Assembly: GCA_937902315.1 (NCBI GenBank) | Contig: CALGUG010000064.1 | Coordinates: 235,626-299,625, forward strand | DNA from: an uncultured Chloroflexales bacterium | GTDB lineage: Bacteria; Chloroflexota; Chloroflexia; Chloroflexales; Chloroflexaceae | Direction: 5' to 3' | Length of the DNA stretch: 64,000 nucleotides | Shown: positions 37,015 through 46,713 of the stretch, one piece after another | Layout: each line of letters begins with the position of its first letter | Numbering within the stretch: the stretch's first letter is position 1 | Position numbers and translations under genes: made by a program | Notes under the pieces: generated by a model | The model's input: only the letters and a program-made list of their open reading frames with translations | What the model was told of the DNA's origin: nothing | Database searches by the model: none

Positions 37015-37749
37015 ATGACCAATCGTATGCTTTCGCTTGCTTTGATAATCGGTGCTTTGGTCTTCGTGCTGTTGGGTGGTATCTTTGGCGTATTGCTGAG
37101 CCGTCCCGTTTCAGCAGCCCAAACTGGTGTGAATGGTTCGCGCCAGATCACTGTGATCGGTACGGGCGAGGTGAAAGCCACCCCTGATACCGCCAACGTA
37201 CAGATCGGTGTTCAAACCAACGGTGCCAGCACACAAGAAGCTTTAGATGCCAACAACGCTCAGATGGAAGCCGTGATCGCCAAGCTGAAGGAGCTGGGCG
37301 TCGATGAGAAGGATCTGCAGACCAGCGGCCTGAGCATCTTCCCGCGCTACAACGAAGATGGCAGCAGCATCAACGGCTATCAGGTCAGCAACACCCTGAA
37401 CGTGACCATTCGCAACTTGGCCCAAGCTGGCGATCTGCTTGATAAGGTCGTTGAGGCTGGCGCAAACCAAGTCTACGGCATTAGCTTGAGCGTGGCCGAT
37501 ACAAGCAGCTTCGAGGCTCAGGCTCGCGAGCAGGCTCTGCAGGCCGCCAAGCAGAAGGCCGAGCAGTTGGCCCAAGCCAGCGGCGGTAGCATCGGTCAGG
37601 TCTTGGTCGTCACCGAGAGCATCGGCAGCACACCGGTTCTGCCCATCCCCTACGCAGCCGAAATGGCAACTGGCAACGCTAAGCTAGCTGTTCAGCCCGG
37701 CGAGCAGACCATCAGCCTGCAGGTTCAGGTAACCTATGAACTGCGCTAA
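37015..37749 (+). CDS. SIMPL (DUF541) domain protein, membrane-anchored or secreted
   Basis: 244 aa. A signal anchor (LALIIGALVFVLLGGIFGVLL) is followed by a SIMPL domain: ITVIGTGEVKATPDTANVQI, the LQTSGLSIFPRY core and ending with ISLQVQVTYELR. Related proteins (e.g. E. coli YggE, Brucella BP26) are linked to oxidative stress but have no defined activity. AGAGGAG lies before the ATG, and it forms a single-gene unit. Confidence 0.9.
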   Translation: MTNRMLSLALIIGALVFVLLGGIFGVLLSRPVSAAQTGVNGSRQITVIGTGEVKATPDTANVQIGVQTNGASTQEALDANNAQMEAVIAKLKELGVDEKDLQTSGLSIFPRYNEDGSSINGYQVSNTLNVTIRNLAQAGDLLDKVVEAGANQVYGISLSVADTSSFEAQAREQALQAAKQKAEQLAQASGGSIGQVLVVTESIGSTPVLPIPYAAEMATGNAKLAVQPGEQTISLQVQVTYELR

Positions 37750-37849
37750 ACACAAACCATAGTCTAGCCCTCAGCAGGCGGTGTCTCTACTCCGTCTGCT
37801 GTTCGGCGTATCTACAAGCACACAAAGCCGAAAGCATACGAGCGTCATT

Positions 37850-37883
37850 GGCGGCCCTGTGAAGTTCATGGGGCCGCCTTTAT
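37850..37883. terminator. Hairpin between convergent genes
   Basis: GGCGGCCC/GGGCCGCC stem with a loop of about 13 nt, followed by TTTAT, between the SIMPL gene and the DUF6483-like gene. A second, G-U containing hairpin (CAGCAGGCGG/CCGTCTGCTG) lies at about 37773-37802. Confidence 0.6.
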
Positions 37884-38548
37884 GTCGCTTGAAAGCGCGC
37901 TTCTAGCCCACGCAAACCGCTTTTCACTTCCTCGCGCGAAAAGTCGCCCGCTTCTAGCTCTTCGTCGCTGCGAGCGTTCAGGCGCAGATAAAACGCTCGC
38001 CCTTCGCTCAGCCCGAGCGTAGCATCGGCATCTTCCAGCCAGTCGTAGAGCGCGTTTTCAGCCTTTGCAAAATCGCCCTTAGCCTCGAAATAACGCATCA
38101 GAAGGTGGTAGGTATCGCGAGAAAGCTTGAAATCTGCCAAGTCTTGCAGCAAGCTCTCAACAGAGGGTGTGTAATCGGGCAGCTCAGCCTCGGGGAACTG
38201 CAAATGCACCGCAAGCAGAAGATCGAGCGCATATTGGCGCATCAGAGCGGCGCCCTCTTCATCGCCATCTTCTTGCATCAGATCGCTCTCGATCGTCAGC
38301 AAAGCGCTCAGCACCAAGCTGCGATCGCGACCATATTCCGGCTCGACCCCAAACTGCATACGGCTGAGCATTGTGTGCGAATCCCAGATCCGCACCTGCT
38401 CGGGCTCGATTCCGAGCAGTTGTTTATAGGCTAGGTTCAGCGAGAGGCGCGTTGAGGGAAAGAGCCCAGCCTGCAATTGTTTGACCAGTTGGGCCCAAAC
38501 CACTCCAAATTGCTGAATCAAGCGCAGAATGTAGTCTTGCCGAAACAT
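37880..38548 (-). CDS. DUF6483-like hypothetical protein
   Basis: About 222 aa, all-helical and acidic, starting MFRQDYILRLIQQFG. The start at 38548 is fixed by a near-perfect Shine-Dalgarno AAGGAGGTGA. The opening pattern M-(F/Y)-x-Q-D-Y-I-L-R-x-I-x-Q resembles the DUF6483 family as I recall it. The C-terminal half has two TPR-like helical hairpins (YHLLMRYFEAKGDFAKAENA). Function unknown; cytoplasmic. Confidence 0.8.
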   Translation of the reverse strand: MFRQDYILRLIQQFGVVWAQLVKQLQAGLFPSTRLSLNLAYKQLLGIEPEQVRIWDSHTMLSRMQFGVEPEYGRDRSLVLSALLTIESDLMQEDGDEEGAALMRQYALDLLLAVHLQFPEAELPDYTPSVESLLQDLADFKLSRDTYHLLMRYFEAKGDFAKAENALYDWLEDADATLGLSEGRAFYLRLNARSDEELEAGDFSREEVKSGLRGLEARFQAT

Positions 38549-38651
38549 ACTCACCTCCTTAACTAGCCTAGTCACAATAATGATCATTGTAGAAGATAAA
38601 AACAGATTGTGTCTATCGCTTTGCCCAAAATCAACACCCTCTTGTCGAACA

Positions 38652-38990
38652 ATAAGGCGGAAAGGCTCTTTTCCCCAAGAGAGGGCCTTAGCGCGTCCGC
38701 CTTCGGCTACCAAGTCGTTCACCACAACCAAGAGGCATGTTGCTGCTGGCGCTGCGATCTGCTCAATGCTTACCTATGCAGCACCAGCGTTGCCTTTCGC
38801 TGCTGTAACGCTGCCACGCAAAGAAGCAATGTTACGCGCTGCCGCAAAGCACCCTCTACGCCAGCAGCGATAGCAGCGCCAATCAACGCAAACAGAGAGC
38901 GAGAGCCTCCGCTTGGAGGGCGGGCCGTTTGTAGCCGTAGGCGGACGCGGTTGAGATCGAATTGGAACTAGAGACCAAGCCGCCCAAGCT
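38652..38990. repeat. Composite repeat flanked by inverted cores (copies 12 and 13)
   Basis: Left end AAGGCGGAAAGG with a reverse core at 38692-38711; right end with a forward core at 38931-38949 and GAGACCAAGCCGCCC. The about 340-bp unit is thus bounded by inverted copies. The interior shows no open frame of interest. Confidence 0.65.
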
Positions 38991-39049
38991 CCGGCAAACG
39001 GTTTCGTATGCTACAGCTCGCACCTTGAGCTTTGGCTTAGCGCAAAAGC

Positions 39050-39085
39050 AAAATCCCTCTTCCTGAGAGCAAGAAGAGGGATTTT
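39050..39085 (-). terminator. Terminator of surface-protein gene
   Basis: Perfect 13-bp stem AAAATCCCTCTTC/GAAGAGGGATTTT with a 10-nt loop, 28 nt beyond the stop codon. Confidence 0.88.
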
Positions 39086-39112
39086 CTAAAGCTAGCTTGT
39101 AACAAGAAGCGC

Positions 39113-39973
39113 TTAGGCGTCGGGATCTTCGTCGAGCAGATCGCGCAAGAAGCGCTCGTTCGAGGCTGCTCGTTTGCGATCGGCTGCGCGCTGGCGTGCG
39201 TTGCGCTTGGAAGCTCGTTTGGTCTTGTTAGTATTGCCATACATGCCAACGATCGCACCCAGCACCAAACAAACACCGCCTAAACCAAACCACAACCAGC
39301 CGCCGTTATCGGCGATGCTGGTGCTCGGCAAATGGTTGGGGCTGCTTTCGGTCGAGCTGGCCACGCTCGCACTGCTGCTCGGCTTGCTATCGGAGCCAAC
39401 GCTGGTGCTGGGCAGCTCATTGACCGGAGCGGGCAAGATCTCGCCGATCGGCTGGATCTCTGCATCAGGCGTCGGATCGGCCATAACCTCGGTCGGCGCA
39501 GCCGGGCTGCTGAAGTAGAGATGCTGAATGGTGGTGTCTTCGGCGCGTACTTCAACGGCTTGCGGGCCTTGCAGCGGGGTTCCCTGCTCGGAGGCAAGAC
39601 GCAAATTAACGGTGTAGGTGCCCTGGGGCAACCAAGTGTCGTAGTTGCCGTTGGCATCGCTGGTCACAAGGGTGCCGTTGATATCCAGCGTAATGCCGGG
39701 AGCCGGAGCGCCCGTTGTCGCATCGATAATGGTGCCCGTTAGGCGACCATAGGCAACCATTCCTGAAGAGCGAGAGCGACCGCTGTCTTTGTCGTCGCTT
39801 GGGTTGCTTGGTTGGCTTGGCGCGCTTGTAGGCCGAGCAACTGGTGGGCGGGGTGAAGGAGCAAGTGCAGGGCCAGCCACCGCTACCGGTGCTTCGACCG
39901 ATACAAACATGCTGCCAAACATCAAACATAAACCTAAAACGACGAGTGAGAAGCTGGTAAGTTGTCGTCGCAT
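39113..39973 (-). CDS. Secreted, membrane-anchored protein with carboxypeptidase-regulatory-like domain
   Basis: 286 aa. The signal peptide spans about 1-33. A Pro/Ser-rich stretch follows, then a carboxypeptidase-regulatory-like beta domain (YGRLTGTIIDATTGAPAPGI, DANGNYDTWLPQGTYTVNLR) at about 75-155. A Ser-rich linker with LPSTS twice leads to one membrane helix (WLWFGLGGVCLVLGAIVGMY) and a very basic tail. The motif-helix-basic order resembles sortase-anchored proteins, although Ser replaces the usual Gly of LPXTG and the tail is long. GAGGAGAG precedes the ATG. Confidence 0.85.
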   Translation of the reverse strand: MRRQLTSFSLVVLGLCLMFGSMFVSVEAPVAVAGPALAPSPRPPVARPTSAPSQPSNPSDDKDSGRSRSSGMVAYGRLTGTIIDATTGAPAPGITLDINGTLVTSDANGNYDTWLPQGTYTVNLRLASEQGTPLQGPQAVEVRAEDTTIQHLYFSSPAAPTEVMADPTPDAEIQPIGEILPAPVNELPSTSVGSDSKPSSSASVASSTESSPNHLPSTSIADNGGWLWFGLGGVCLVLGAIVGMYGNTNKTKRASKRNARQRAADRKRAASNERFLRDLLDEDPDA

Positions 39974-40092
39974 AGCATTTCTCTCCTCTGTGTTGTTATC
40001 GGCCTAGACACAACCTCATTCATCAGATTATGTCCATATCTTTAAGGATACCCTATTTCTGGGGTACTGCTCGTGTTTTCTGGCTTAAAGCC

Positions 40093-40132
40093 ATGCTATG
40101 CATCACCCCTGTTTTGAGGTGATGCATAGCGT
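40093..40132 (-). terminator. Strong hairpin after the giant surface protein
   Basis: Perfect 13-bp stem GCTATGCATCACC/GGTGATGCATAGC (40095-40107, 40118-40130) with a 10-nt loop. No strong T-run on the minus strand. Confidence 0.6.
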
Positions 40133-40155
40133 GCGTTTCCGTGCGATGAGGCAGT

Positions 40156-43100
40156 CTAGGGGCGAACAGGTCGCTCTGGCAGCTTATCAGCACGGCGGAG
40201 ATCGTTGCTAGATGTCAACGAACCGCTCACCTTCAATCCGTGAATCTCGTCACGGTTGTTGCCCTCGTCGGATTCTACAACAGCGCCCGTTGCAACGGTT
40301 GGGTTCCAACTATCGACATAGACATAGAGGTCGCTGGTGCCCGGAGCGAAGCTACCGTTCCAGATCGTGTTATCGGCATAGTAGCTATCAGGCTCCGAGG
40401 TAAGGATGATGCTTTGGCCGGGCTGGATCGTCTGGCTAACATACCAAGCGATACCATAACAGGGATCGAGCGTACAGAGTTCGTTCCAGGGCTGGTTCGG
40501 ACCGGTCGGCGCCGCCGAAGGATTGATATAGAGGTCAACCCAGAATTCGCTAGCCGGAGCCGTGCCTTGGTTGGTGACCGTTACGCTGATACCGACAGGC
40601 TCGCCAGCCTTCAGGGTAAGCGTGCTGACATTCAACTTGGCGATCAGGTCAGGCATGCCGGGCTGAACACCCTGCTCTTGCTTGACGATCGGCAAATAGA
40701 CGGTGTAAGAGCTGCTCGTTCGCCACTGGCAGGTCAAGGTATAGCTCACTGTCGGCTGACTCGGATCGTTGGTGGTCAGAGTCAAGGTCGCAGTGCGCAG
40801 ACCCATCGCAGTGGGCGTACACTGAACGGTAATGCGTCCATCTTCGCCACCGTCGCTGATCGTCAGCGGGAAGTTGCCCGGCGCTGTGATGGTGAACTCG
40901 TCGGCGTTGGGGCCAGTGATGGCCGTAGCCAGCGAACCGCCAGCCAAGTCGACCACCAGATCAGCGGTGCCGGTCTCTTTGATCACGATATTGCCGCTAC
41001 TGTTAAAACCAGCGAAGGGATTGCCGATGTGCCACGTGCTGCCGGGTGCCGGGTTCGAGCTGAAACCAGCGGTCGGCGCAGGAGTACCGGTACAGCTAAT
41101 GTTGTAGACAGCAGTCGGCTGGTTGGGCGCATTGCTGGTATAGGTCAGGGTCTGGGTATACGGCCCTGCCTCGGTCGGCGTACAGGTCACCACGATATCC
41201 TGGCTTGCGTTGGGCGCAACGCTAAAGCTGGTATTCGGCGAAACGCTGAACGGCGCAGCGATCGTTTCGCTGGGCGCGCTGACGGTCAGATTCGCAGAGC
41301 CAGTGTTCTGAACCTTAATAACAACCGAGTTGCTCTGATTGAAGACACTCGACATCGTGATCGTCGAATTGGGGGTCGGGGTCGAAGCGTATTCAGAAGC
41401 GATGCCAGTACCCGCGAGCGGGACACTATGCGGGCTATTGGGAGCATTGCTACTGATTGTCAATTGCTGCGTGACCGCGCGCGACGAGCTTGGCTGGAAG
41501 GTCAGCTCGATCGTACAGCTTGTATTTTCGGCCAAGCTTGCCGGAGCCAGCGGACAATCAACATTGTTATAACTGAAGTCGCCGCTCACCGAGATAGTGT
41601 TAATGGTCAATGGATGGGTGCCATTGTTGGTGATCGTCAGCGTTTGGGTAGCGCTTTCACCCACATTGACATTGCCAAAATCAAAGCTGGTCGGGCTGAG
41701 CTGAATAGCTGCCTGCACACCAGTACCGCTCAGGTCAACACTGTTTCCACCTGAAACAGCGTTGCTAGCGACGGTTAAGGTGCCGCTCTGGTTGCCAAGC
41801 GTGGTCGGCTTGAATTGTACAGTGATCGTACAAGTCGCGCCCTCAGCTAAGGTCGTATCACAGGTTGAGCTTTGAACAAAGCCAGATGGTACGCTGATTC
41901 CAGTGATGGTGAGATCACCACTGCCCGTATTGGCAACGGTTACCGTCTGACCCAAGCTGGTTGTATTAAGCTCTTGGTTGCCAAAATCAAGGCTTGCCGG
42001 GCTCAGACTGATCTTGGGTTCGATACCCGTGCCAGTCAAGGCAACGTCGACCGGGCTAGCCGGAGCAGATGCATCGTGAGCGATGCCAAGGTTGGAGGAG
42101 TGAGGACCTGTGCTAGTAGGTGTAAAGGTCAGAGCTATGACACAGCTATCATCGGCGTTAAGGCCCGTGCTCGTGCTACAGGTTGTGTTCGCATTATCGA
42201 TATCGAACGGACTTCCAACCGCAAAGCCTGTAAGGTTGAACGGCAAATTACCGCTATTGCGAAGCGTGACGTTCTGCACACCGCTGGTCGTGTTGATGAT
42301 CTGATCGGCAAAGGTAACAGCCGCGGGAGTAACCTCCAAAACCGCCTGCTGGCCGGTACCAGTGATCGGAACGTTGAGCTCTGGGCCGCTCGCGGGTGTC
42401 GCCACCAGCGTAGCATTGAAGGCTTGCGGGCCCGTCGGTGCAAACGAGATGATTATATCACAGCTATCGTTTACATTGAGGGTGACGGGAAGCGTACAGC
42501 TATTGCTTGCGATGCTATAAACAGACGATCCAGTCAGGGTGACGGTATTGAGTGTAAGAGCATCGCTACCTGTATTGGTTAGGGTGATCGCGTCGGAGTC
42601 TGTTGAACCAACCTCGATATTGCCGAAATTCAAGGGGCTTGGCAAGGCCGTCAACTCACCAGCGATACCGGTGCCGCTCACGTTTACTGTATGCGGGCTG
42701 CCCGGTGCATTCGAGTTAATTGTGATCGTGGCGTTGTAAGTAGTTGCAGCGGTCGGAGCAAAGGTCACCGTTACGGTACAGTTATTGCCCGCCCCAATGG
42801 TCGTGACACAGTTGGTGGTAGTGGTGAACACAGCAGCAGACGAAGAGATGCCCGAGATCACCAAGGGAGCATCGCCATCGTTGGTGATATCGAAGGTGAG
42901 GTTGCTGCTACCGCTGACTGGCACATCGCCAAAAGCCAAGCTAGTGGGATTGAGCGAGATGCCTGCCTGCACACCCGTGCCGCTCACGTTGACCGTATGC
43001 GGGCTACCTGGCGCGTTCGAGGTGATCGAAATCGTGGCGTTTTGCGCTCCCGTTGCGGTCGGAGCAAAGGTCACCGTTACGGTACAGTTATTGCCCGCCG

Positions 43101-44094
43101 GAATGGTCGTGACACAGTTGGTGGTGGTGGTGAACACACCAGCAGACGAAGAGATGTCCGAGATCTCCAAAGAAGCGTTGCCACTATTAGTGATATCGAA
43201 GGTGAGGCTGCTGCTACCGTTGACTGGCACATCGCCAAAAGCGAGCGTGTTTGTGCTGAGCGAGAGAGCTGCTTGAGCGCCAACACCGCTGAGGCTCAGC
43301 GTATGCGGGCTACCAGCGGCGTTATCTACAACCGACAGGCTGCCGTTGGCTGAGCCAGCTACGGTCGGGCTGAAGGTCAGATTGATCGTACACTCGGCAT
43401 TGCCCGCTAGGGTAGCTGGTGCTATCGGACAGTTAACGTTTGTAGCGCTAAATGGGGCAGCCGTGCTGATCGAGTAGATTGTTAACGGAGCGCTTCCATT
43501 ATTCTTGAGCGTAACAGCTTGGGCCGCACTGGTCGAGCCGACATTAACAGCACCAAAGTCGACGGAAGCTGGATCGAACTGCACAGCCGGCGCTTCAACA
43601 TAGGTCAGATCGCTCGCGCTGATTGTGGTGTTATCAGCTATATCGGTTACAAGCAAACTGGTTTCTAAGGCTGTACCTACTGACAGACCAGACTGCACAT
43701 TGGCAACCACGAAGATAAAGGAAGTTCCACCTGGGCTAAGCGAGAATCCGCTCCAAGTAAGTTGGTTGCCACTGTGCATGCTTGGGAGACTCTCCGCCAC
43801 AAAAGTCACTTGGTCGGGCAGTATCAGCACGATATCCGCCGTGATCGCGCTGCTTGAATTGTTGCTTACTTGAACGGTGTAGGTTAACTGCTCGCCAGAG
43901 ACCGCCGTCATTTTGGTGTCGGTGACCGACACACTCAGATCTGAAGCAGCCGCTTGAATCAGGCCGGGCAAAGATGAGGCAACAAAAACGAAAATAACTA
44001 ACAAGCTATAAAAGCGAAACCATTTTGTTGCCTGCCTAGTATAGCGAGTTGGCCGATCAGGCGAAAGCAAAGATTGGTTGGTGCGATTAGCCAT
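40156..44094 (-). CDS. Giant secreted protein with tandem choice-of-anchor-D (ASH) domains and CARDB
   Basis: 1312 aa. A signal anchor lies at about 27-48, followed by a DUF11-like domain (DLSVSVTDTKMTAVSGEQLT). About nine Ig-like ASH/choice-of-anchor-D repeats of 90-105 residues come next, each opening with a motif such as ISLNPTSLAFGDVPVSGSSN and closing near NVSGTG. The last two are diverged and carry paired Cys. A CARDB domain at about 1165-1300 (PDLIAKLNVSTLTLKAGEPV) ends the protein. It is Thr/Ser/Asn-rich, typical of cell-surface or sheath adhesins. Repeats 2 and 3 are nearly identical at DNA level. Confidence 0.92.
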   Translation of the reverse strand: MANRTNQSLLSPDRPTRYTRQATKWFRFYSLLVIFVFVASSLPGLIQAAASDLSVSVTDTKMTAVSGEQLTYTVQVSNNSSSAITADIVLILPDQVTFVAESLPSMHSGNQLTWSGFSLSPGGTSFIFVVANVQSGLSVGTALETSLLVTDIADNTTISASDLTYVEAPAVQFDPASVDFGAVNVGSTSAAQAVTLKNNGSAPLTIYSISTAAPFSATNVNCPIAPATLAGNAECTINLTFSPTVAGSANGSLSVVDNAAGSPHTLSLSGVGAQAALSLSTNTLAFGDVPVNGSSSLTFDITNSGNASLEISDISSSAGVFTTTTNCVTTIPAGNNCTVTVTFAPTATGAQNATISITSNAPGSPHTVNVSGTGVQAGISLNPTSLAFGDVPVSGSSNLTFDITNDGDAPLVISGISSSAAVFTTTTNCVTTIGAGNNCTVTVTFAPTAATTYNATITINSNAPGSPHTVNVSGTGIAGELTALPSPLNFGNIEVGSTDSDAITLTNTGSDALTLNTVTLTGSSVYSIASNSCTLPVTLNVNDSCDIIISFAPTGPQAFNATLVATPASGPELNVPITGTGQQAVLEVTPAAVTFADQIINTTSGVQNVTLRNSGNLPFNLTGFAVGSPFDIDNANTTCSTSTGLNADDSCVIALTFTPTSTGPHSSNLGIAHDASAPASPVDVALTGTGIEPKISLSPASLDFGNQELNTTSLGQTVTVANTGSGDLTITGISVPSGFVQSSTCDTTLAEGATCTITVQFKPTTLGNQSGTLTVASNAVSGGNSVDLSGTGVQAAIQLSPTSFDFGNVNVGESATQTLTITNNGTHPLTINTISVSGDFSYNNVDCPLAPASLAENTSCTIELTFQPSSSRAVTQQLTISSNAPNSPHSVPLAGTGIASEYASTPTPNSTITMSSVFNQSNSVVIKVQNTGSANLTVSAPSETIAAPFSVSPNTSFSVAPNASQDIVVTCTPTEAGPYTQTLTYTSNAPNQPTAVYNISCTGTPAPTAGFSSNPAPGSTWHIGNPFAGFNSSGNIVIKETGTADLVVDLAGGSLATAITGPNADEFTITAPGNFPLTISDGGEDGRITVQCTPTAMGLRTATLTLTTNDPSQPTVSYTLTCQWRTSSSYTVYLPIVKQEQGVQPGMPDLIAKLNVSTLTLKAGEPVGISVTVTNQGTAPASEFWVDLYINPSAAPTGPNQPWNELCTLDPCYGIAWYVSQTIQPGQSIILTSEPDSYYADNTIWNGSFAPGTSDLYVYVDSWNPTVATGAVVESDEGNNRDEIHGLKVSGSLTSSNDLRRADKLPERPVRP
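42700..43300. repeat. 306-bp tandem duplication inside the ASH gene
   Basis: The string GGTCGGAGCAAAGGTCACCG starts at 42751 and again at 43057, a spacing of 306 bp or 102 codons. Long flanking runs are also identical. This indicates a recent duplication or gene conversion. Confidence 0.8.
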
Positions 44095-44293
44095 ACATGC
44101 TCCGTCAGTGGTAGGGATCTCTATTACAAATTCCCATCTCGTGGATAGAGAGCAGGTTCTTTATCTCTTAGAAAGGGAAGGCGCTACAGTGTTAACAATC
44201 TTTTCATATGAAAGATTACCAAATCGTGACTATTCTACGCCATCAATCATACGAATTTATAACCTTATGAGAAAAATAAATTAAAAAATAGCG

Positions 44294-44329
44294 AAAAGGT
44301 GAATACGCTATCAGCATATTCACCTTTTT
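44294..44329 (-). terminator. Terminator of molybdopterin oxidoreductase gene
   Basis: Perfect 12-bp stem AAAAGGTGAATA/TATTCACCTTTT with A- and T-runs on both sides, 87 nt after the stop. The rest of 44095-44415 is AT-rich with no gene that I can support. Confidence 0.82.
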
Positions 44330-44415
44330 CTGATTAATTGTAGTTTACCGAGTCAAGCGGAATTTTGAAGAAATATGACAGAACATTAAGCTAGATTTCG
44401 CAATTGTTTAGAGCA

Positions 44416-46515
44416 TTACGCGCGTCGAATCGCGACCACATTCGAGTGGAAACTGCTCTGTCCAGCCAGATCGGCGATCTGATCGGAGGTCGTCCAGTTG
44501 ATATTGCGACCGCTGGGCGAGAGTTTGGCCCACTGACCTTTGGGTGCGACCGCCACGCCGGGGGGCACATCGTCGGTCACAATCGCGCGTAGATCGCACC
44601 AGCCGCGCGAGTTCTCGACGATCACACGGTCGCCCGTGACGATGCCGCGCGCCGCCGCATCTTCAGGATTGATCTCGACAAACGGCTCGCCCTCTTTGCG
44701 GCGCAGACTGGGCTGGTTGCCCATCGTCGACGAGACGAAGTGGTGCGAAGCGCTCGAGATCAAAATGATCGAAGGCGCGTTCTCTTCGCCATCGTCAGCC
44801 TGCTTACGGCGTTGGCGCAGTTGGGCGAATGCATCCGGCTCGACATAGTTCGGCAGAGGATCGAGCCCGTAGGCTTTGGCGGCTTCGCAGTAAAGCTCGA
44901 CCTTGCCTGAGGGCGTCGGGAAGGAGCCATTGGCAAAGGGAATGCGGCTCTGTTCGGTCAGCGTTAAAGGCACAGATCCTTCGGCCTTCAGGCGCTCGAG
45001 CGTGATACCCTTGTAGTGCGGATTGAGCTTGCGGGTCGCTTCAAGAATCTCTTCCAAGACCTCTTCTGGCTCTTGGTGCAGCCATGGCTCGGTGTAGCCC
45101 ATCGCGCTGGCAAGGCGGCGCGACAGTTCCCAGTTCGAGACAGCCTCGCCCAGCGGCGCGATCGCGGGCAAGTTGATGTGCAGATTGCGGTGTCCGTAGG
45201 CTTTGTGCAGGTCGAGCTGTTCGAGCTGCGTGGTAGCGGGCAGCACAATATCGGCGTAGCGCGCCGTATCGGTCATAAACTGCTCATGAACGACCGTAAA
45301 CAGATCCTCGCGCAGCAGCCCTTGCACGATCTTGCCTGCGTTGGGAGCCGAAGCGACCGGATTAGCAGCGAACACAAACAGCGACATAATCGGCGGATCT
45401 TGCACCTCGCCTGTGAGGGCCGCGCCCAAGCGATTCATATTGATGATGCGCGGTTGGGGCGGACACTCCGAGGCATGGCTGATCGCCTCGCCATCGAAGC
45501 GCCCGTAGCCACCTGTGCTATAGCTGAGGCCACCGCCCAACACACCGTATTGGCCGACCACAGCGGGCAGACAGCAGAGCGCGCGGAAGGTCTGGCCGCC
45601 GTTGGTGTGGCGCTGAATGCCGTCGGCGCTCTTGAGCAGAGCCGGTTTGGTGGTGGCGTAGCGGCGAGCCAGCTCGACGATCGTTTCGACCGGCACGCCT
45701 GTGATCTCAGAGACGCGCTCGGGCGGGAACTCAGCCACGCGCTCGCGCAGTTCGCGCCAGCCCAGACTGTGCGCTTCGAGCCAAGCTTCGTCGTGTAGGT
45801 TCTCGGCAAAGATCACATGCATCAGGCCGAGCGCGAGCGCGCCATCGCTAGCAGGACGCGGGCGAATATGCAGATCGGCCGACTTGCTGGTTAAGCTGCG
45901 GCGCGGATCGATTACAACCACATAAGCACCCTTCTTTTGGGCTTGGCGCAAGAAGGGCATAAAGTGCGGCCCGGTGCTGGCCGGGTTGGCACCCCAAATG
46001 ATGATCAGCTTACTATGAATGACATCGGCGGCATCGACGCCCCAGCGAGCGCCCAGCGTCATTTCGACGGCGGTTTCAGCGGCAGCGCCACAGATCGAGC
46101 GCTCGAGCCCGCTGACGCCCATGCGGTTCCAAAGCCGTTCCGAAGCAACGGTTCCTTGCAAAACGCCGAGCGTGCCGCTGTAGGAGTAAGGCAGAATCGC
46201 CGCCGGGCCGTACTGCTCGATGATGGCCTTCCAACGGCTGCTGATCTCGTCGAGGGCTTCTTGCCAACTGATGCGCTGCCACTGATCGCTGCCTTTGGGG
46301 CCGATGCGCCGCATGGGGTAGAGTAAGCGGTCTTCGGCATAGACCCGTTCGAGGTACGGGCGCACTTTGGCACAGAGCCAGCCTTGAGTAAAGGGATGTT
46401 GAGGGTCGGCATAAAAACGAATCGCGGTACCATCTTTAACTTCGGTGATAGTGGCGCATGTATCGGGACAATCGTGAGGGCAAGTACCGCGCACGAACTG
46501 TATCTCACTGCTCAT
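44416..46515 (-). CDS. Molybdopterin-dependent oxidoreductase with [4Fe-4S] cluster
   Basis: About 699 aa of the DMSO-reductase superfamily. The N-terminal cluster ligands are Cys12, Cys16, Cys20 and Cys48 (GTCPHDCPDTC and GWLCAK). IIWGANPASTGPHFMPFLRQ, the central FRALCCLPAVVGQYGVLGGG and the C-terminal molydopterin domain (VEINPEDAAARGIVTGDRVI) are all present. The region SGLERSICGAAAETA is where this family usually places its Mo ligand, perhaps Cys142 (inference). There is no Tat signal, so it is cytoplasmic. The start at 46515 follows AGGAG. No electron-transfer subunit is adjacent; the substrate is unknown. Confidence 0.92.
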   Translation of the reverse strand: MSSEIQFVRGTCPHDCPDTCATITEVKDGTAIRFYADPQHPFTQGWLCAKVRPYLERVYAEDRLLYPMRRIGPKGSDQWQRISWQEALDEISSRWKAIIEQYGPAAILPYSYSGTLGVLQGTVASERLWNRMGVSGLERSICGAAAETAVEMTLGARWGVDAADVIHSKLIIIWGANPASTGPHFMPFLRQAQKKGAYVVVIDPRRSLTSKSADLHIRPRPASDGALALGLMHVIFAENLHDEAWLEAHSLGWRELRERVAEFPPERVSEITGVPVETIVELARRYATTKPALLKSADGIQRHTNGGQTFRALCCLPAVVGQYGVLGGGLSYSTGGYGRFDGEAISHASECPPQPRIINMNRLGAALTGEVQDPPIMSLFVFAANPVASAPNAGKIVQGLLREDLFTVVHEQFMTDTARYADIVLPATTQLEQLDLHKAYGHRNLHINLPAIAPLGEAVSNWELSRRLASAMGYTEPWLHQEPEEVLEEILEATRKLNPHYKGITLERLKAEGSVPLTLTEQSRIPFANGSFPTPSGKVELYCEAAKAYGLDPLPNYVEPDAFAQLRQRRKQADDGEENAPSIILISSASHHFVSSTMGNQPSLRRKEGEPFVEINPEDAAARGIVTGDRVIVENSRGWCDLRAIVTDDVPPGVAVAPKGQWAKLSPSGRNINWTTSDQIADLAGQSSFHSNVVAIRRA

Positions 46516-46713
46516 ACAATCTACTCCTAGGGATAGAGGACAGCTTTGCTGGCTTGGCGAAAGAGGGAGTGTGTCCAACTAGAACTTGCGTTTGATTGTA
46601 ACACCCAGCCTAGAGGGTCGCAATTGTACAAATGACCAATTTGGTGCTTGGGCCTAAACGGCGTATACTGTGGGAGTACCCGCCATTTCTGTTGAATATG
46701 CAAGGATGCAGCT

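Noticed and set aside
40240..43353. Long plus-strand frames antisense to the ASH-repeat gene (up to about 500 codons)
   Set aside because: They mirror the repetitive codon pattern of the sense gene, which has signal peptide and known domains.
44078..44284. 68-codon plus-strand frame upstream of the giant surface protein
   Set aside because: It overlaps the start of the opposite gene and the AT-rich leader; no ribosome-binding site or homology pattern.
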